Shown here: in pieces, positions 43,223 through 54,174 of the stretch
Position numbering within the stretch: position 1 is the stretch's first letter
How the letters are laid out: each line of letters starts with the position of its first letter
Source of the DNA: Cymbomonas tetramitiformis
Lineage: Eukaryota; Chlorophyta; Pyramimonadophyceae; Pyramimonadales; Pyramimonadaceae
DNA length: 56,895 nucleotides
Assembly (NCBI GenBank): GCA_001247695.2
Contig: LGRX02009792.1
Location: 1 to 56,895 of the forward strand
Reading direction: 5' to 3'
Notes under the pieces: generated by a model
The model's database searches: none
What the model saw: only the letters and a program-made list of their open reading frames with translations
Told to the model about the DNA's origin: nothing
Position numbers and translations under genes: made by a program

Positions 43223-45552
43223 CTACTCGGGGTCAAAGTCCAGAGGGGCACCGTCACCACAATGTCCACGGTAGTAGCCTGCAGCACTGCTCTCCAGTGG
43301 GTCAGGCGGCCGGTGAACCACCGTCGCAGCACCCAGGGAGTGCAGTACTGCATCCAGAGTGACGGGGTCCAGCTCGGATATACCAGGGTAGATGCATAAA
43401 TCCCCCCTGCACAGCACAGGCTGCGGTGCAGCCCGACCCGATACCTGCACAGAGTCGATGTCATTGGCCGCCGTGTAGGCGGCTGCCCCCACACCCATGA
43501 TCGAGATGAAAAGAACGAGGGAGACAAAGTAAGGAAACCCCCACGGGCCCGCGTGTGCGGGGAAGCCCCATGGCGGCTTGCCACATCCGTAGGTGCGGGA
43601 AGCACCACCAGACTCAGGCACGTGGGCTGCGGGCTCTGACGCATGATTGGACGAGATGACCGGAGCCCGCGGCTTGACGGCGAAGCTGCCGTCTGCAAAA
43701 TCCTCGTAGTCGTCGGTGTCGTAGCCGGTCAAGTCAACCGGCGCAACCGCGGCGTGGTTGGCAGTTTCTACAACCCCCGCGAATTCACCGCCGGACTTCT
43801 CCGTGGTGGTCACCCGCGTCGATGGAAGGGACACGGGCGGGCCGTAGCCGTAGAGCTCCAGGAGCTCTTGCTCATTCTTCAAGACAGGCATAGCAGGGGC
43901 CGGCACGGCGGATGCCGATGCCGCCGCACCACCTGCCGGAACCTGCTCCTCTGGCGTGAAACCTGCGCTTGCAGCGTCACACACCAGAGCCGAAGCCTGC
44001 GTCGCAATGCCCCCAGGCGGCGGGAAAGAGGCGTGAGTGTAATGTACCTTAGGCTCTACCGCCGCGTTGACCTCCGCTGCGAGGTCGTCCAGCCGCTGGA
44101 GGATGTCGTCACCGGACGTCTCCGCCACCGGTGTCGCCGCGTCAACGGAGAAGCCGTAGGCCGACACGTCGATGCCTCCCGCAACGCCCCCGCACAGCAC
44201 CGCTGGCGGACCGTACACCGTCGCCGCGCGGGCAAAGGCCTCAGCTCCATCATCCGCCGCCTCCTGAAAGACAGCACACATGGCGAGGGCATGCACGCCC
44301 TCCGCATCCTCGTCGTCGATGGGGATACAGAAAGCCGCGGCCGAGGTGGGGGAATGTTGGCGACCGCCAAGAGGGCAGTCGCGGTAGAAATGATAAAGGT
44401 CCTTACCAGTCTTCTTGCAGCGGGTACACAGCGGCTTAGCCCGCTGCTCGTCACGATCGTAGCCCACCGCCGGCGGGGATTGGACCCCCATGCGGAAGCC
44501 CCGCGGTGACTGCCCGCGCTGTTGCTGCCGGCGCTGCCCGTGCTGCCGCTGCGGCGGATCCCGCTGCTGCTGCACCACCGGCGGAGCCGCCCCGCACTGC
44601 CGCTGTACCAGCTCGGTCAACTCCTTGATCTTGTCCAGAAGTACCTGGTGCTCGCTGTTGGTGAGCAGAGCCGACGCGCCACCACCTGCGGGCTTGGCCA
44701 GAACGGCCTTCCCCACGTCCGTCTGCGCCCATGCCTGATAAATCTCTACAACCAGAGAGCGCAGAGCACCGAGTGAAACCGCCGCGAGATCTGCCACCAC
44801 GTGGGGTAACGCACCTTGACCGCGGCGTAGAATACCGGGTCAAGCCGGCTGTAGAGGCTGAGCTTCCTGGTGGCCTCGGTTGGGGTCCAGTCGGCGGCCT
44901 TGTTATCCCGCACCAAACGTTGTTCCCGAGCCAAAATCGGCTGCGGGTCAACGTTTGCGGGATAACTAAGCGCGGCATGCTCCTGCTGGAAGGACTCCCG
45001 CAACGCCACTGGTACGCTGCGCTTCACGATGTCCACCAGCGCACGCCGTCCATCTCGGTCGGCAGACGCGTCCGTACCCGTAAGCCAGACGTGGGCGTTG
45101 CTGTGCTTCTCGATGATAAGCCCAAGCACGTCGTACAGCAGGGCGTTCACCTTGCCCACCACCAGAGCCTGGGGGTCGTCAAGGTCGAACGAGACCAGGT
45201 CCAGCCCAGCGGACTCAAACTCCGTACGTAGCTGAACCACCACATCGGAGAGGAGACCCGCGTCAGAAGTGCCGCTGAAATAATGCTTCTTGTCGCCAAG
45301 GATATCCTCGCGGATACCCTTGGCCCATGTCCGATGGAGCCGCCCCTTGTAGACCTCGTCCACAAGCCTGGACTGCTCCTGCAGATACTTCCTCGTCGCA
45401 ACGTCGGCGTCGGTGTTGGAAGTAGGGTCGGGGCTCGCAATAGCCGGTGATCTAGCCGTCGGCGTGTTGCGAACCGCGTCAGTGAGCCTCAGCGAGGCGT
45501 CGATGTCGGAGTCCCTCGTGAGGGACCGTTTTGCTCTAGTGGATACACCCAT
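43223..45552 (-). pseudogene. Gag-like polyprotein with C-terminal membrane segment
   Basis: Starts at ATG 45552 (MGVSTRAKRSL). The first frame runs to about 44800; the protein then continues in another frame to the stop at 43223. The join near RLDPVFYAAVKVRYP / VVADLAAVSLGALR matches a continuous stretch in the 5.7-9.1 kb Gag (SLDPIMYDKVTTPLRLDVDL), so one indel or a frameshift site lies at about 44795-44805. Features in order: capsid-like helices, a Gln/Arg-rich linker (QRQHGQRRQQQRGQ), a Cys/His motif CTRCKKTGKDLYHFYRDC with unusual spacing (CX2CX8HX4C), an Ala/Pro/Asp-rich region, a hydrophobic segment (FPYFVSLVLFISIMGVGAAA, about 43490-43550) and a short tail ending LDFDPE. No protease follows. 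Confidence 0.8.
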
Positions 45553-45954
45553 AATTCTGAAAGCCTGATGGGAGGTGGCACGCCGGGGCGCGTTCGGGTA
45601 ATGTCGTGGGGAAGATGCGACGCCACAGTTACGGAAGGAGCGGTAGAGCCATGCGAGCGAGGGGCACTGGAAGACGTTGTCGAGGTCGAAGGTGCTCGAG
45701 CCACCAGCCCAAAAATCGGCAGCAAGCGGGATCAGGGCAAGCGTAATACCGTAAATGAACATTGCGTCGACTAGGCCCGGTCCAGGTCGAACCCCCATAG
45801 CTGCGGCTCAAAGACGCTCACCGCAAACAGCTCATCTCAAAATCCCCGTGAGTCCCCAAACGCGCCGTCGCGCACCACCTCTCCAAGCGGCTGCTTTAGC
45901 CAATCATGGCCAAACTAGCTGTGGAATATAGCGTGGAATGGGTCCACGACCTAC

Positions 45955-46214
45955 TGGAATATCCCGGTTCAAGATATCGCAGACAGTCAGTGAACCAATA
46001 TAGATAAACTCGTATAAGAAATAAACCCTAAGCTAGATATACCCGGAACGGTCACGGAGTCGGAACGGTCTCGGTCCTAGCTACCTGTGACACCTTGATG
46101 TGTCACAGCACGGGCTTACGGATCAGTCACAGGTCCAGTGTTGGCTACCTAGGAATCTGTCATAGGGGCCTGCACCGGGACTCCCGGTCAGGGCTGCCTA
46201 TACAGATTTCAGCA
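45955..46214 (-). repeat. LTR, 5' copy (right)
   Basis: Matches the left LTR with roughly a dozen differences, mostly at two small sites (TCTCGGTCCTAG for TCTCGAGTCTAG, and ACACCTTGATGTG for ACACTCGGTGTG). Confidence 0.87.
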
Positions 46215-47270
46215 TGGCGTGGTACCGCATCCCGCGATCCGCTTCGTGCCGGAAGCCCGAAGCGGATCGGCGGGAAGCCACAACTTGATCCGGGATATAG
46301 AGCCGCGATAACCTCTGATAGTGTCAAACGTACTTATGAGCGGTAGTTTAAGCGAAAAATTGTAGCCCAATTACGTTCATCTTGTCTAATTTGTAGACAC
46401 TGCAAAACTGCAAAACAGACCTCCCCCGCAAACGGGTTTGAACTCACAGGCGAAATAAGCGTGATTCGACTGCTGCGATTGTTCTGACAATCTGTAATGG
46501 TAATCTAACGGTCAGCATTCCCGTCCTTACAGGTTTTCCGCCTCTGTTCTTCTTTTCTTCAGACCTCACAGATGCATCCAGATCGATTCGCGATAAGTCG
46601 CGATCATCATGGTGCCAAAAATCGTGCTTATTTTTCACCACTAATAACATGGTCATGTGTCGCCCTGTCATGTCATCCCACTTCGGCTGGAGATGGAGTA
46701 CCCATAATAATGTGTCACCTTCAACCTTGCATTCGATTGGTAGAGAGGGTATTTGAAGCCATTATTTTTGCTTGTTATAAACTAGAGAGCTCAAGAAAGA
46801 AACACCACTGATTAATAAGGTAGGTCCTATCGTATTTCGCACTTTTCCTACATTCGAATTGTAAAAATCACACCTTTGTCACGAAATCACACCTGAAGTC
46901 ACCAGTCGAGCTTATTGGGTCAACAACCAAGAACGCATCCTACTTGACACTCTCGAATTCAAGGCATATAACAAATATGAGACATCGCAACAGTGGTTTC
47001 TGAACGGCTTCAGCGGCCCACAAAACTCAACGTGGCATATCTTAGCTTCGCTATATTCGGGACTGATAGGCTAGTCGACTACGCTTGTTTTTATTTCGCG
47101 TGCCTATCTGCTTATTGCAGACGGGAAAGTAATGAAGGGAGCCGTTCACTTCTCGCCACATAATTTTGCAACCAGCGTGCTGAGTCTGGAAGAATATTCT
47201 TTCTTTCTCATCGCAAATCGCATGACAATTTCACGTCAGTTACAATTAGTTGTGTAAAACTATGTTGCAG
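46215..47270. other. Non-genic stretch upstream of the 47-49 kb gene
   Basis: No gene seen; it may hold unrecognised 5' exons or the promoter of the spliced gene that follows. AAGCGGATC recurs in opposite orientation around 46224-46265. Confidence 0.45.
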
Positions 47271-49129
47271 GGATTGGGTATCCGTTCCGGCAAGCTTGTG
47301 TAACTTGGGACGGCTTCGTCCACGGTGGGTCTTTGAAACACCTCCGAGAATGTCGGAGGCAGTCGGTCACCATGGTGGATGGATGCGCGACCTGGACCAA
47401 CCACCGGGACCACGACCCAAATCGAAACCAGGGAGTTGTTCCCCGCTCACGAATCGGCCAAGCATAAACCATCATGGCTACTGGCTACGGAATTTGGAAA
47501 CAGGTAGCGTGACATTTGAGCTCTTGCTTGGTTTTCCGCGCTTTCTGCGAATACGAGGGGTTCTGGTTTGTGTGGTCTCACTTACTTATTCGTAAAAGTG
47601 GCGAACAAAGTTCACATGCGTACTAACCCTCATCTTTCGAAGTTCACTTGAAACAACATGGTGCCTAAGGTTACGCTAGTTGCCATAACTCTGACGCACG
47701 TAGCTATTGTGTAGCCGTCGCAGAGCCAGCCGTGAAGGCCGAAAGCGGAATCAAAGACAAGTTGCAAAAAGATGAGATTGATACCCTAGTTGATAGACTA
47801 TTTTCGGACGCTGCAACCAGGTGATCCCTTGTTTCTCGACAGGTGCAAGTCGCCTGGTGTAAGGATTCCGTCTTCCGAAGGATCGTAAACCGGTTATCTC
47901 TGTAGAGTGATGTGTAAAGAATCCAGTACTCGGTTTAGCTTTCCTCCACCCGCCTTCTTGCTTGCTGATTGCTTGAGGTCGGGATAATCTCCGAGGAGAT
48001 CTTTTCCAAAATTAAATATTCACCTTCACACATAACGCCCATACCACCTCGTTGTTTTTCAATTTTGTCTTGCTGGTGTTTTTAAGCCGACAACATGAGG
48101 TCGCACTGCAAAAGGCTACTGCCACTGACACCCATCTATCTTACCGTTGGAGTATTTCCTAAGTTTAGCGCCCCCTCGGGTTCGGACCTGTTGCTGTGCG
48201 GCTTTCCAAGAAGTGCCCTCATGCCTTGCTTCAGCCCGAAGACTCTCAAAACATCGCTTCAAGTCTGAGGTTCCCCTATATTATTCATTCGCGCCAAGTT
48301 TTCTGTCTATATTACTACTGTGACGCCAACCGGTTTTTTCAGGTTGGACGAGAAAGCAAAACCCCCGCCTGTTCGCCACCCTCAAGGGGGATTATCCTTT
48401 GAGTTTGACGGTGGTAAGTGCGGGCCCTGACGCATTTCTCTCGTAACACGCATAACACTGGTTAAGGGAAGAAGACGCTAGTATGGATGTTTCACTCGAG
48501 ACTGGAGTTCAAGTCTGGAAGTCTTGTGGCAGCAGCGCGTTCTGCCAAGCGTATCCTCCTGAAGACTGACGAGGTATGCTGTTGAGCACGGCTGTGCCGG
48601 GGAGCCACGTGTCACAGGCCTGAACAGATACTTTCCGGTCAGAAAGGCTGCAAAGGTGAGATGCGAAAGTGACGACACCGAGTAAGGGGGAAACACGTGA
48701 TTGATGAGCGCCGTTGATTCTATCACGAGCAATTGTGTTCCAGTAGTGTATATCTGTTGTTGCATAGCTTCCCACGTGAAACCCTGGTCGAAAGTCTAGT
48801 TCCTCTTCGAGGGATAGTAGCGTGTGGCCAAGTGCCTTGACGTCTCAATTTGTTTGTACAGATGCCCTGGTCAGTGCAAAGCCCTGCCAGGGATTATAAA
48901 AATATCACTTTGTTTTTCGCGGTTACAACTTCGCTCGTGGACCTGACAGATGTTCTGGCTTGCGAAACAGGAGCTCACGAAGGAGGAGTACACGGAGATC
49001 TGCCATCGCTTGCATCAGGAAGGCCAGAGCAGGCAGGACGAGAGCATGCAAAAGCTGTATGACAAATATGTGCCAGATATGAAAGTTCAAATGGATACTA
49101 TTAAGGTGACCAAGTGTTTGGCAAAATAA
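47271..49129 (+). CDS. Spliced gene of unknown function, 5 exons recognised
   Basis: Exons 47271-47503, 47724-47820, 48343-48413, 48467-48573 and 48950-49129 join in phase with GT-AG introns (229 codons after one leading base; the start is upstream). I do not recognise a family. The first exon is Pro/Arg-rich (RWVFETPPRMSEAVGHHGGW). The second is helical and charged (AVKAESGIKDKLQKDEIDTL). The fourth is basic (HSRLEFKSGSLVAAARSAKR). The last is a charged helix (KQELTKEEYTEICHRLHQEG). The stop is TAA at 49127-49129; the same frame stays open and protein-like for another 40 codons after it (FAALRALREGRREYLRG), so a 33-bp intron skipping the stop is conceivable. Support is the four-fold phase agreement and splice consensus only. 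Confidence 0.6.
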
Positions 49130-50949
49130 GGAGAGCAGAGAGCTTTCGCAGCCCTGAGGGCTTTACGGGAAGGTCGAAGGGAGTATCTTCGAGGCAGAAC
49201 ACTAGGCTTGCCTCGCCATATTGCAGCCCCTATCATACGTTAGGTTGTGCCAGGGGCTGAAGCTGACGACGTCAAATACGACTGGAAATTTACTGCCGTG
49301 TGCTGAGCATATTCATTGAGTTCTGGGTTGCGCAATAAAAGCACCTTCTTAGAACCAACGACTCACCGCTTCCGTGCTTACGTGTAGTGAGCATCCACAT
49401 AGCCCCGCTCATGGTACAGCCCCGCAATACCGCGGGGGGTTTCCGGATGCCCCCCCAGGATTTCGAAATGATGTAACATATGTGATACATTGGGAGAATA
49501 ATTATTTATTGGGTTAGGTCTGTCCAAGCCTACATATTATACCTCCCGGGTCGCTCGGCATGACAATAACATATGAGTGTAGAGGGTGACATAGTGTTGA
49601 AACGCCATGTTTTTCGGTTTTTTCTTGATTATGAGCCGCTGATCTACTTAAGGGTGTTTCGAGGACCTGGGCATCTCATGTGACCCATTATGCATGACAA
49701 TTTTATGGGCCAATGTGATCCTAGATTGATCACTTTATAATATCGGTATCCATAATCGAAAGCTGGTCAGATCGCCCAATCAACGGAAAAACCCCCCCGA
49801 AATTATTGAAATAATTAATTCGACGTGCCACTGCAATACGAACAAACAACAAGGCGCGAAATAATTCGAATGCGATCGCGATCTCGCCGTCGACAAAGAG
49901 CTGCCGACAGCTCCATACCAACCGAAAATGGAGGTCTCTCAGGCGTGTATATTATGTAAATTAGGTCTTCTAGCATGCATATGTGGCAAAACTACCCTGA
50001 GTGAAATGGCGCAGCAGCGCCGAGCTCGGCGCTGCTGCGCGATGGATACGCGTCGATAGACGTCACTTCTCGGCTTCGGCGGCAAGTTAGGGCTCGCCCC
50101 TTCAGCTATGAACGCGGACCCTAGTGTGAACCGTCCAGAGCCGAACCGCAGCGTACAGGGAAACCTCTACTTTTCTTTGAAAAGGTTTTGCGCCATGTAG
50201 GGCGGAAGGGTCCTGGGCGCCCTAAGAAACTAGCGTTTATCGACTTGAGTCTTCCTTTGGTTGAATGTGATCTCGAGCTCAGCGAGCGGTTGGCCGCTCT
50301 ACGTGACTATGAACAGGATCCTCGGGCGTGGGTCAATGACTTCTTGCACGAGGCGGACTTCGACGCTTGGATGGGGCCCGAGGATCAGGAAGACTCTCTC
50401 CCCTCGGAGAGTGCGGCAGATGCAGACGCATGCTCCTGTTACGGACACCGCGCCAAAAGCTCCTGCACACGCAGTGAGTCAGTGTTGCATGGTATGGTAC
50501 GGTAAGAGATAATTACCGTAGCTCCTTGTGGAGTGATATTAATGGTGACATATGACCTTCTTGCGCCCTACAAACAACAATCTTTAAAATCGAATTAAAT
50601 GATTATTGGACTTGATATCTCGTGAAGAAAAACAAACAAAGTAAATGATTAGTTAATTGTTTGAGCGAAACACTGCAACGAACAACAATCAAAAACATTA
50701 AATATGTATCTCGTATGCGGCTTGGGGCGCCAGCCTTGGAGGAGTGCTGCCTCCCTAGTCTTTGCAGTCACGGGGAAGGTTTGGCGGCGGAGAGGTTGGA
50801 ACAAAGCCTCCATTCCTCACCACAGGCGCTTGGCACTTCGCACAACCGAGTGGTTGAGGCCCGAAGAGATGATCATCCCTTCCCGTCAGTGGGTTGGCCC
50901 GAGTTGGATTCAGAGCTTGGGTGGGGTCTCTTTGCGCAGCCCAACATTA
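49130..50949. other. Mostly non-genic; one 105-codon frame with an AT-hook-like motif
   Basis: A plus-strand frame at 50188-50505 reads KGPGRPKK (AT-hook-like) and then an acidic region (YEQDPRAWVNDFLHEADFDA). It may be a fragment of a DNA-binding protein, but nothing else supports it. A perfect 32-bp palindrome lies at 50009-50040. The block CCAATGTGATCCTAG (49710) followed by AATATCGGTATCCATAATCGA (49739) matches hAT inner sequence near 14790-14840. Confidence 0.45.
50009..50040. repeat. Perfect 32-bp palindrome
   Basis: The half-site GCGCAGCAGCGCCGAG is followed by its exact complement. It stands alone, unlike the satellite palindromes at 3-4 kb. Confidence 0.9.
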
Positions 50950-51627
50950 AGTTGCAGAGATGACCTTTCTTGAACGGATACGTTTGACCAAGCTGCGCCT
51001 GCCTCTCGAGCTCGGTTGCTTTCCCTTTCCCAACGCGGCGCCACTGCTCACTTGGCAGCCATTCCCGCGCCGTCTTCTTTTCGGCTTCCACCCACTCAGG
51101 CAGTTGTCGCCTTCGCGGCTTTGCAATTGGGTGCCCCGATGCCTATTCTAGCTGGTGTGCATACATGTGTATGTGGTGCTTCTATTGGCCCCTTTGGCTA
51201 CCACTACCTTGTCTGTAACCGGCGTGGATGGACTATTGCGGCACATCATGCCGTTCGTGATGTGTTGGCATCTATGCTGAAGTAAGTCTTTGATTCAGCC
51301 GTTGTCATCGTGGAGGATCGCCATCATCATGGGTATTCGCCTGATTTGAATAAGCCCGGCATCACAGTGCTGAACCATGATGGACGAGGCGGACATATCG
51401 TGATTGACGTGAGCCTTGCATTCCCTTGTTGTGCCTCGCATGTAGACCGGGCTGCTCGGGAGCCGTTGCGGGCTGCGGCGGTACATGAGCGAGCCAAGAG
51501 GGCATTGTACGGAGCAATCTGGCCTCACACACTTGTGCCTTTTGCGATGGAGTCTTTTGGACGAGGTTTGGGGAAATCGGCGCGCAAGTTCTTCGGCAAT
51601 TGTGTACATCGCAGGCAAGACCGATAG
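50950..51627 (+). pseudogene. LINE-type reverse transcriptase C-terminal tail
   Basis: One frame reads AVVAFAALQLGAPMP, then HTCVCGASIGPFGYHYLVC (CxC...GxHxxxC), AAHHAVRDVL and, past an in-frame TAA at 51283-51285, GYSPDLNKPG and GHIVIDVSLAFP. This order (Leu-rich helix, Cys/His knuckle, H..vRD, then PDi...DvsV.P) is typical of the region after the polymerase domain in many non-LTR elements of algae and fungi. The polymerase itself (YADD) is not present upstream, so this is a 5'-truncated, decayed copy, as is usual for LINEs. The domain is assigned by motif only. Confidence 0.66.
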
Positions 51628-52457
51628 TTTCAGGAGGAGGAGGATGCAATATGGAGCCTACGGAGCTTTTCGACCTATCGGTTGCAGCGGATAGTGGTTG
51701 CCTTGCACGGCTCGCAGGGTTACGGAATTGCTTGCAGGGCTAGTCATGATTATCAACATGGGTGAACGCTGGGAATTTGCATGATACTTTTCTAGGTAGT
51801 TGTTTTGGCATTTGAATGAGTTTGTTTGTTGGCTGTGCCTTTGACATTTCAATTGTGAGATGTGAACCTTACAATAAAGTTTCTGATAGCTCTTTATATT
51901 TCAAGGTATGATTTACCGGAGGTCAACATTAGCATAAAAAATTGCAGATCTAGATCTCGAGACATATGTGTTTTTAGTCGGTGCTTAAGTATGGTTAAGT
52001 ATGGGAGATCGCGGAACGGTATCGACCATAACTTCTTCATGCCTTGACCACTTGACTCCCCGAAGTGCATAATATGTTTAGATAGGTTCAGCCAACCTAT
52101 TTATCAAATGATTAAAAACAATTATGCTAATGTTGACCTCCGGTAAACCATACCTTGATTTATTTCGACCCCCAAAACAAGTTTTTCGGCCAAGTTTACT
52201 GTTCGTGATTTCAACAATTAAAATCAATAAGCAAAACACAGTATAGAGTCTCAAATTAAAATCGATCGATATTGATTTGTTTTTGGTCATCGATCGATTT
52301 TGACTTTTTCGCTCGCTAATCGATCGATTTCGACCCCCGGTTGCAATGGATCGGTTATGATATTCCGATAAATCAATTTATCAGAATATCGGACCATATG
52401 CATAGTGTGGGTTTATATCGAAAACTTAAGAAAACTTAAGAAAATACTTTCAGAAGT
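51628..52457. other. Spacer with a hAT terminal remnant
   Basis: 52235-52395 carries ATCGATCGATT units and the block GATATTCCGATAAATC...TTTATCAGAATATCGGACC, matching the right end of the hAT element (15040-15076). No TIR or transposase accompanies it. The sequence ACCGGAGGTCAACATTAGC (51917) is repeated in opposite orientation at 52125. TTAAGTATGG motifs occur near 51985. Confidence 0.7.
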
Positions 52458-54174
52458 GTAAGGGCACATCCAGCAGGTGCCTCGAAAAGGCAACTGCAGT
52501 TTGACCAATTGGTCGCAACACCGGTTACCGCGGCTTCGTCTCAACCACCAGCTGAAAAGAAGTTTGATGTTGACGCTGGAATTTTCCTAGACGATCAGCT
52601 GCGGATCGAAGCCCTCGTAAAGGGGATTAAATCGAAGCTGTGTGGCAAAAGGGGACGCGATCGACGAGTGGAGATTTTGTGGTGACGAGTCTAATGCTCG
52701 TTCACTACTTGACTCCCTCGTTGAAGAGCTGACCTCGCGCCTCACGCGCTTCAACCCCCTTTACGCCCATGCTTTCCGGCTGGACGACGCGACGGCAACA
52801 GTGATGCCCAACGCTAACAAACTCTTGAAAGAGTTGTTGGAGTATCTCTGTGGTGGCCCAGCGCTCGCTTCAGTTCGGGAAGCACACCGTTACTTCCCTG
52901 ACGATGGCAAAGTTATATTAACTGCCTTAGTCAGGGACGTGATGCCAGACTTGGAAGACTTCTCACAAACGGATTTCGTCTTCACTCGGAAAGTAGAGCT
53001 CACGGCTGGTGTCGACCCCAAGGATTTCATCAAAGCTTTCACTGAGGCTATCAGTGGGGCTGCGGCGGACTTGGGACAACACAGTCGCCTCGCTATCTCG
53101 AGGGATGATTCTATCCGTCTGCTCCTGCGTCGCACCTGTCCTACTGCCTACAGGCAGGTGCACGAGGACTACACGGACGAGAAGGTCAAGAAACACGCCG
53201 AGCTGACCCTGGTTAGTTGTGGGCTCGCGATCCAGCGAACCTACAACAGCTCAGGCAAAGCGAAGGCACTGAGTAGCGCCTTTTACAATGATGCAGGTCG
53301 CCGCCACGGTGAACGTGGTGGCCTGGACCCCAGGGGAGCTCCCGACCGCCCTCATGCCCGCACTCGTGATGTCTATTTTCCTGCACGTTCTTCCCACCCT
53401 TTTAAGGGGAAGGGGAAAAACTACCGCTTTGCTGCCTCCCCCTTGGCGAAGGGGGGGAATTGGTCGCAGGGAATCCGCAGGAAGGGCAAGGGCAAGGGCA
53501 AGGGCAAGGGCAAGCAGGGCAAGGGCAAGGGCAGGCAGCAGAAGGGCCGTGTCACCTTCCCGACCCAGGGGCCAAACGGTTCTACGGGAACTGTTGGTCC
53601 TGTGGTGGAAGACACCGCCAGGCAGACTGTGTTCACACACATACAACACCTGGCGGCACACTTGATGCGCCTAGACCCTGAGGCTCTGGCCGAGGGAGCC
53701 TTCACCGATGTTCTGGCAGCTCGCTACCAGGCGGCTTACGAGCACTCGGAGGAGGCTTTCCAGGCGGTCTGCTGGGAGCACGGCACACCTGACATCTGTG
53801 ACTCCTCGGAGTCGGTGTGCACGTACCCGGACGACGGGTCTCTGTCATTTGCCGCCTACCTCACCCAGGGGGATGAGACTCCTCATGCACCCGCTTGGGC
53901 ACCGCAGAAGTGGACTGACGCCGAGTGGGATGCCTGGGAGCGTGATTCCTACACCCAGGAACAACATGCCGAGTGGAATCGGCTTCAACGAAAGGCTTCG
54001 GCTAAATTCCAGGCCTTTTGTTGTTGGGAATGCCCGACGGGAGACGCTGATGGGGACGACCCAGACTTCTCCGACGAGCTAGATCCTCAGGGGCCTCTCT
54101 CCTCCCTTTCTCTACTACTGTACTGTAGGGAGAGTTCATTTCGGCAGCTTCGGGGTGGGTGGTGTCGATCGTGA
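52458..54174 (+). pseudogene. Copia-type Gag, with frameshifts
   Basis: Begins AHPAGASKRQLQFDQLV without its start. One extra A at about 52647-52650 shifts the frame relative to the intact copy at 41.5 kb. The capsid part (LLDSLVEELTSRLTRFN, YFPDDGKVILTALVRDVMPD) resembles the two other Gags of the window. After RFAASPL comes a basic KGKGKGKG tract (53483-53545). The zinc knuckle CWSCGGRHRQADC (53592-53630, CX2CX3HX4C) lies in a different frame from the sequence on both sides, so two compensating indels, near 53540-53590 and 53630-53650, are needed. The downstream acidic part (DVLAARYQAAYEHSEEAFQA) resembles IVSAFQTAFDAQDDATFARL of the 5.7-9.1 kb Gag. Confidence 0.82.

Larger units (their letters stand above)
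42642..46214 (-). mobile_element. LTR retroelement encoding only a Gag-like protein
   Basis: Direct repeats 42642-42897 (256 bp) and 45955-46214 (260 bp) are nearly identical, start TGGA and end AGCA, and bracket 3.06 kb. The only coding region is the Gag-like one at 43223-45552 on the minus strand. A purine-rich tract (complement of 42898-42910, GGGGTGGTG) abuts the left LTR, as expected for the 3' end. No protease, integrase or reverse transcriptase exists inside. Flanks share TGGCGT (42635 and 46215) but not a clean 5-bp duplication. Gag-only LTR elements have been described in plants; this one would need an autonomous partner. Confidence 0.85.

Noticed and set aside
43643..44509. 288-codon plus-strand frame opposite the Gag-like gene
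   Set aside because: Arg-rich shadow of the GC-rich Gag frame; the minus strand carries the Cys/His motif and membrane segment.
45573..45798. N-terminal extension of the Gag-like frame beginning at 45798
   Set aside because: The ATG at 45552 fits the start of the conserved part; the upstream piece has no counterpart in the other Gags and lies in the leader.
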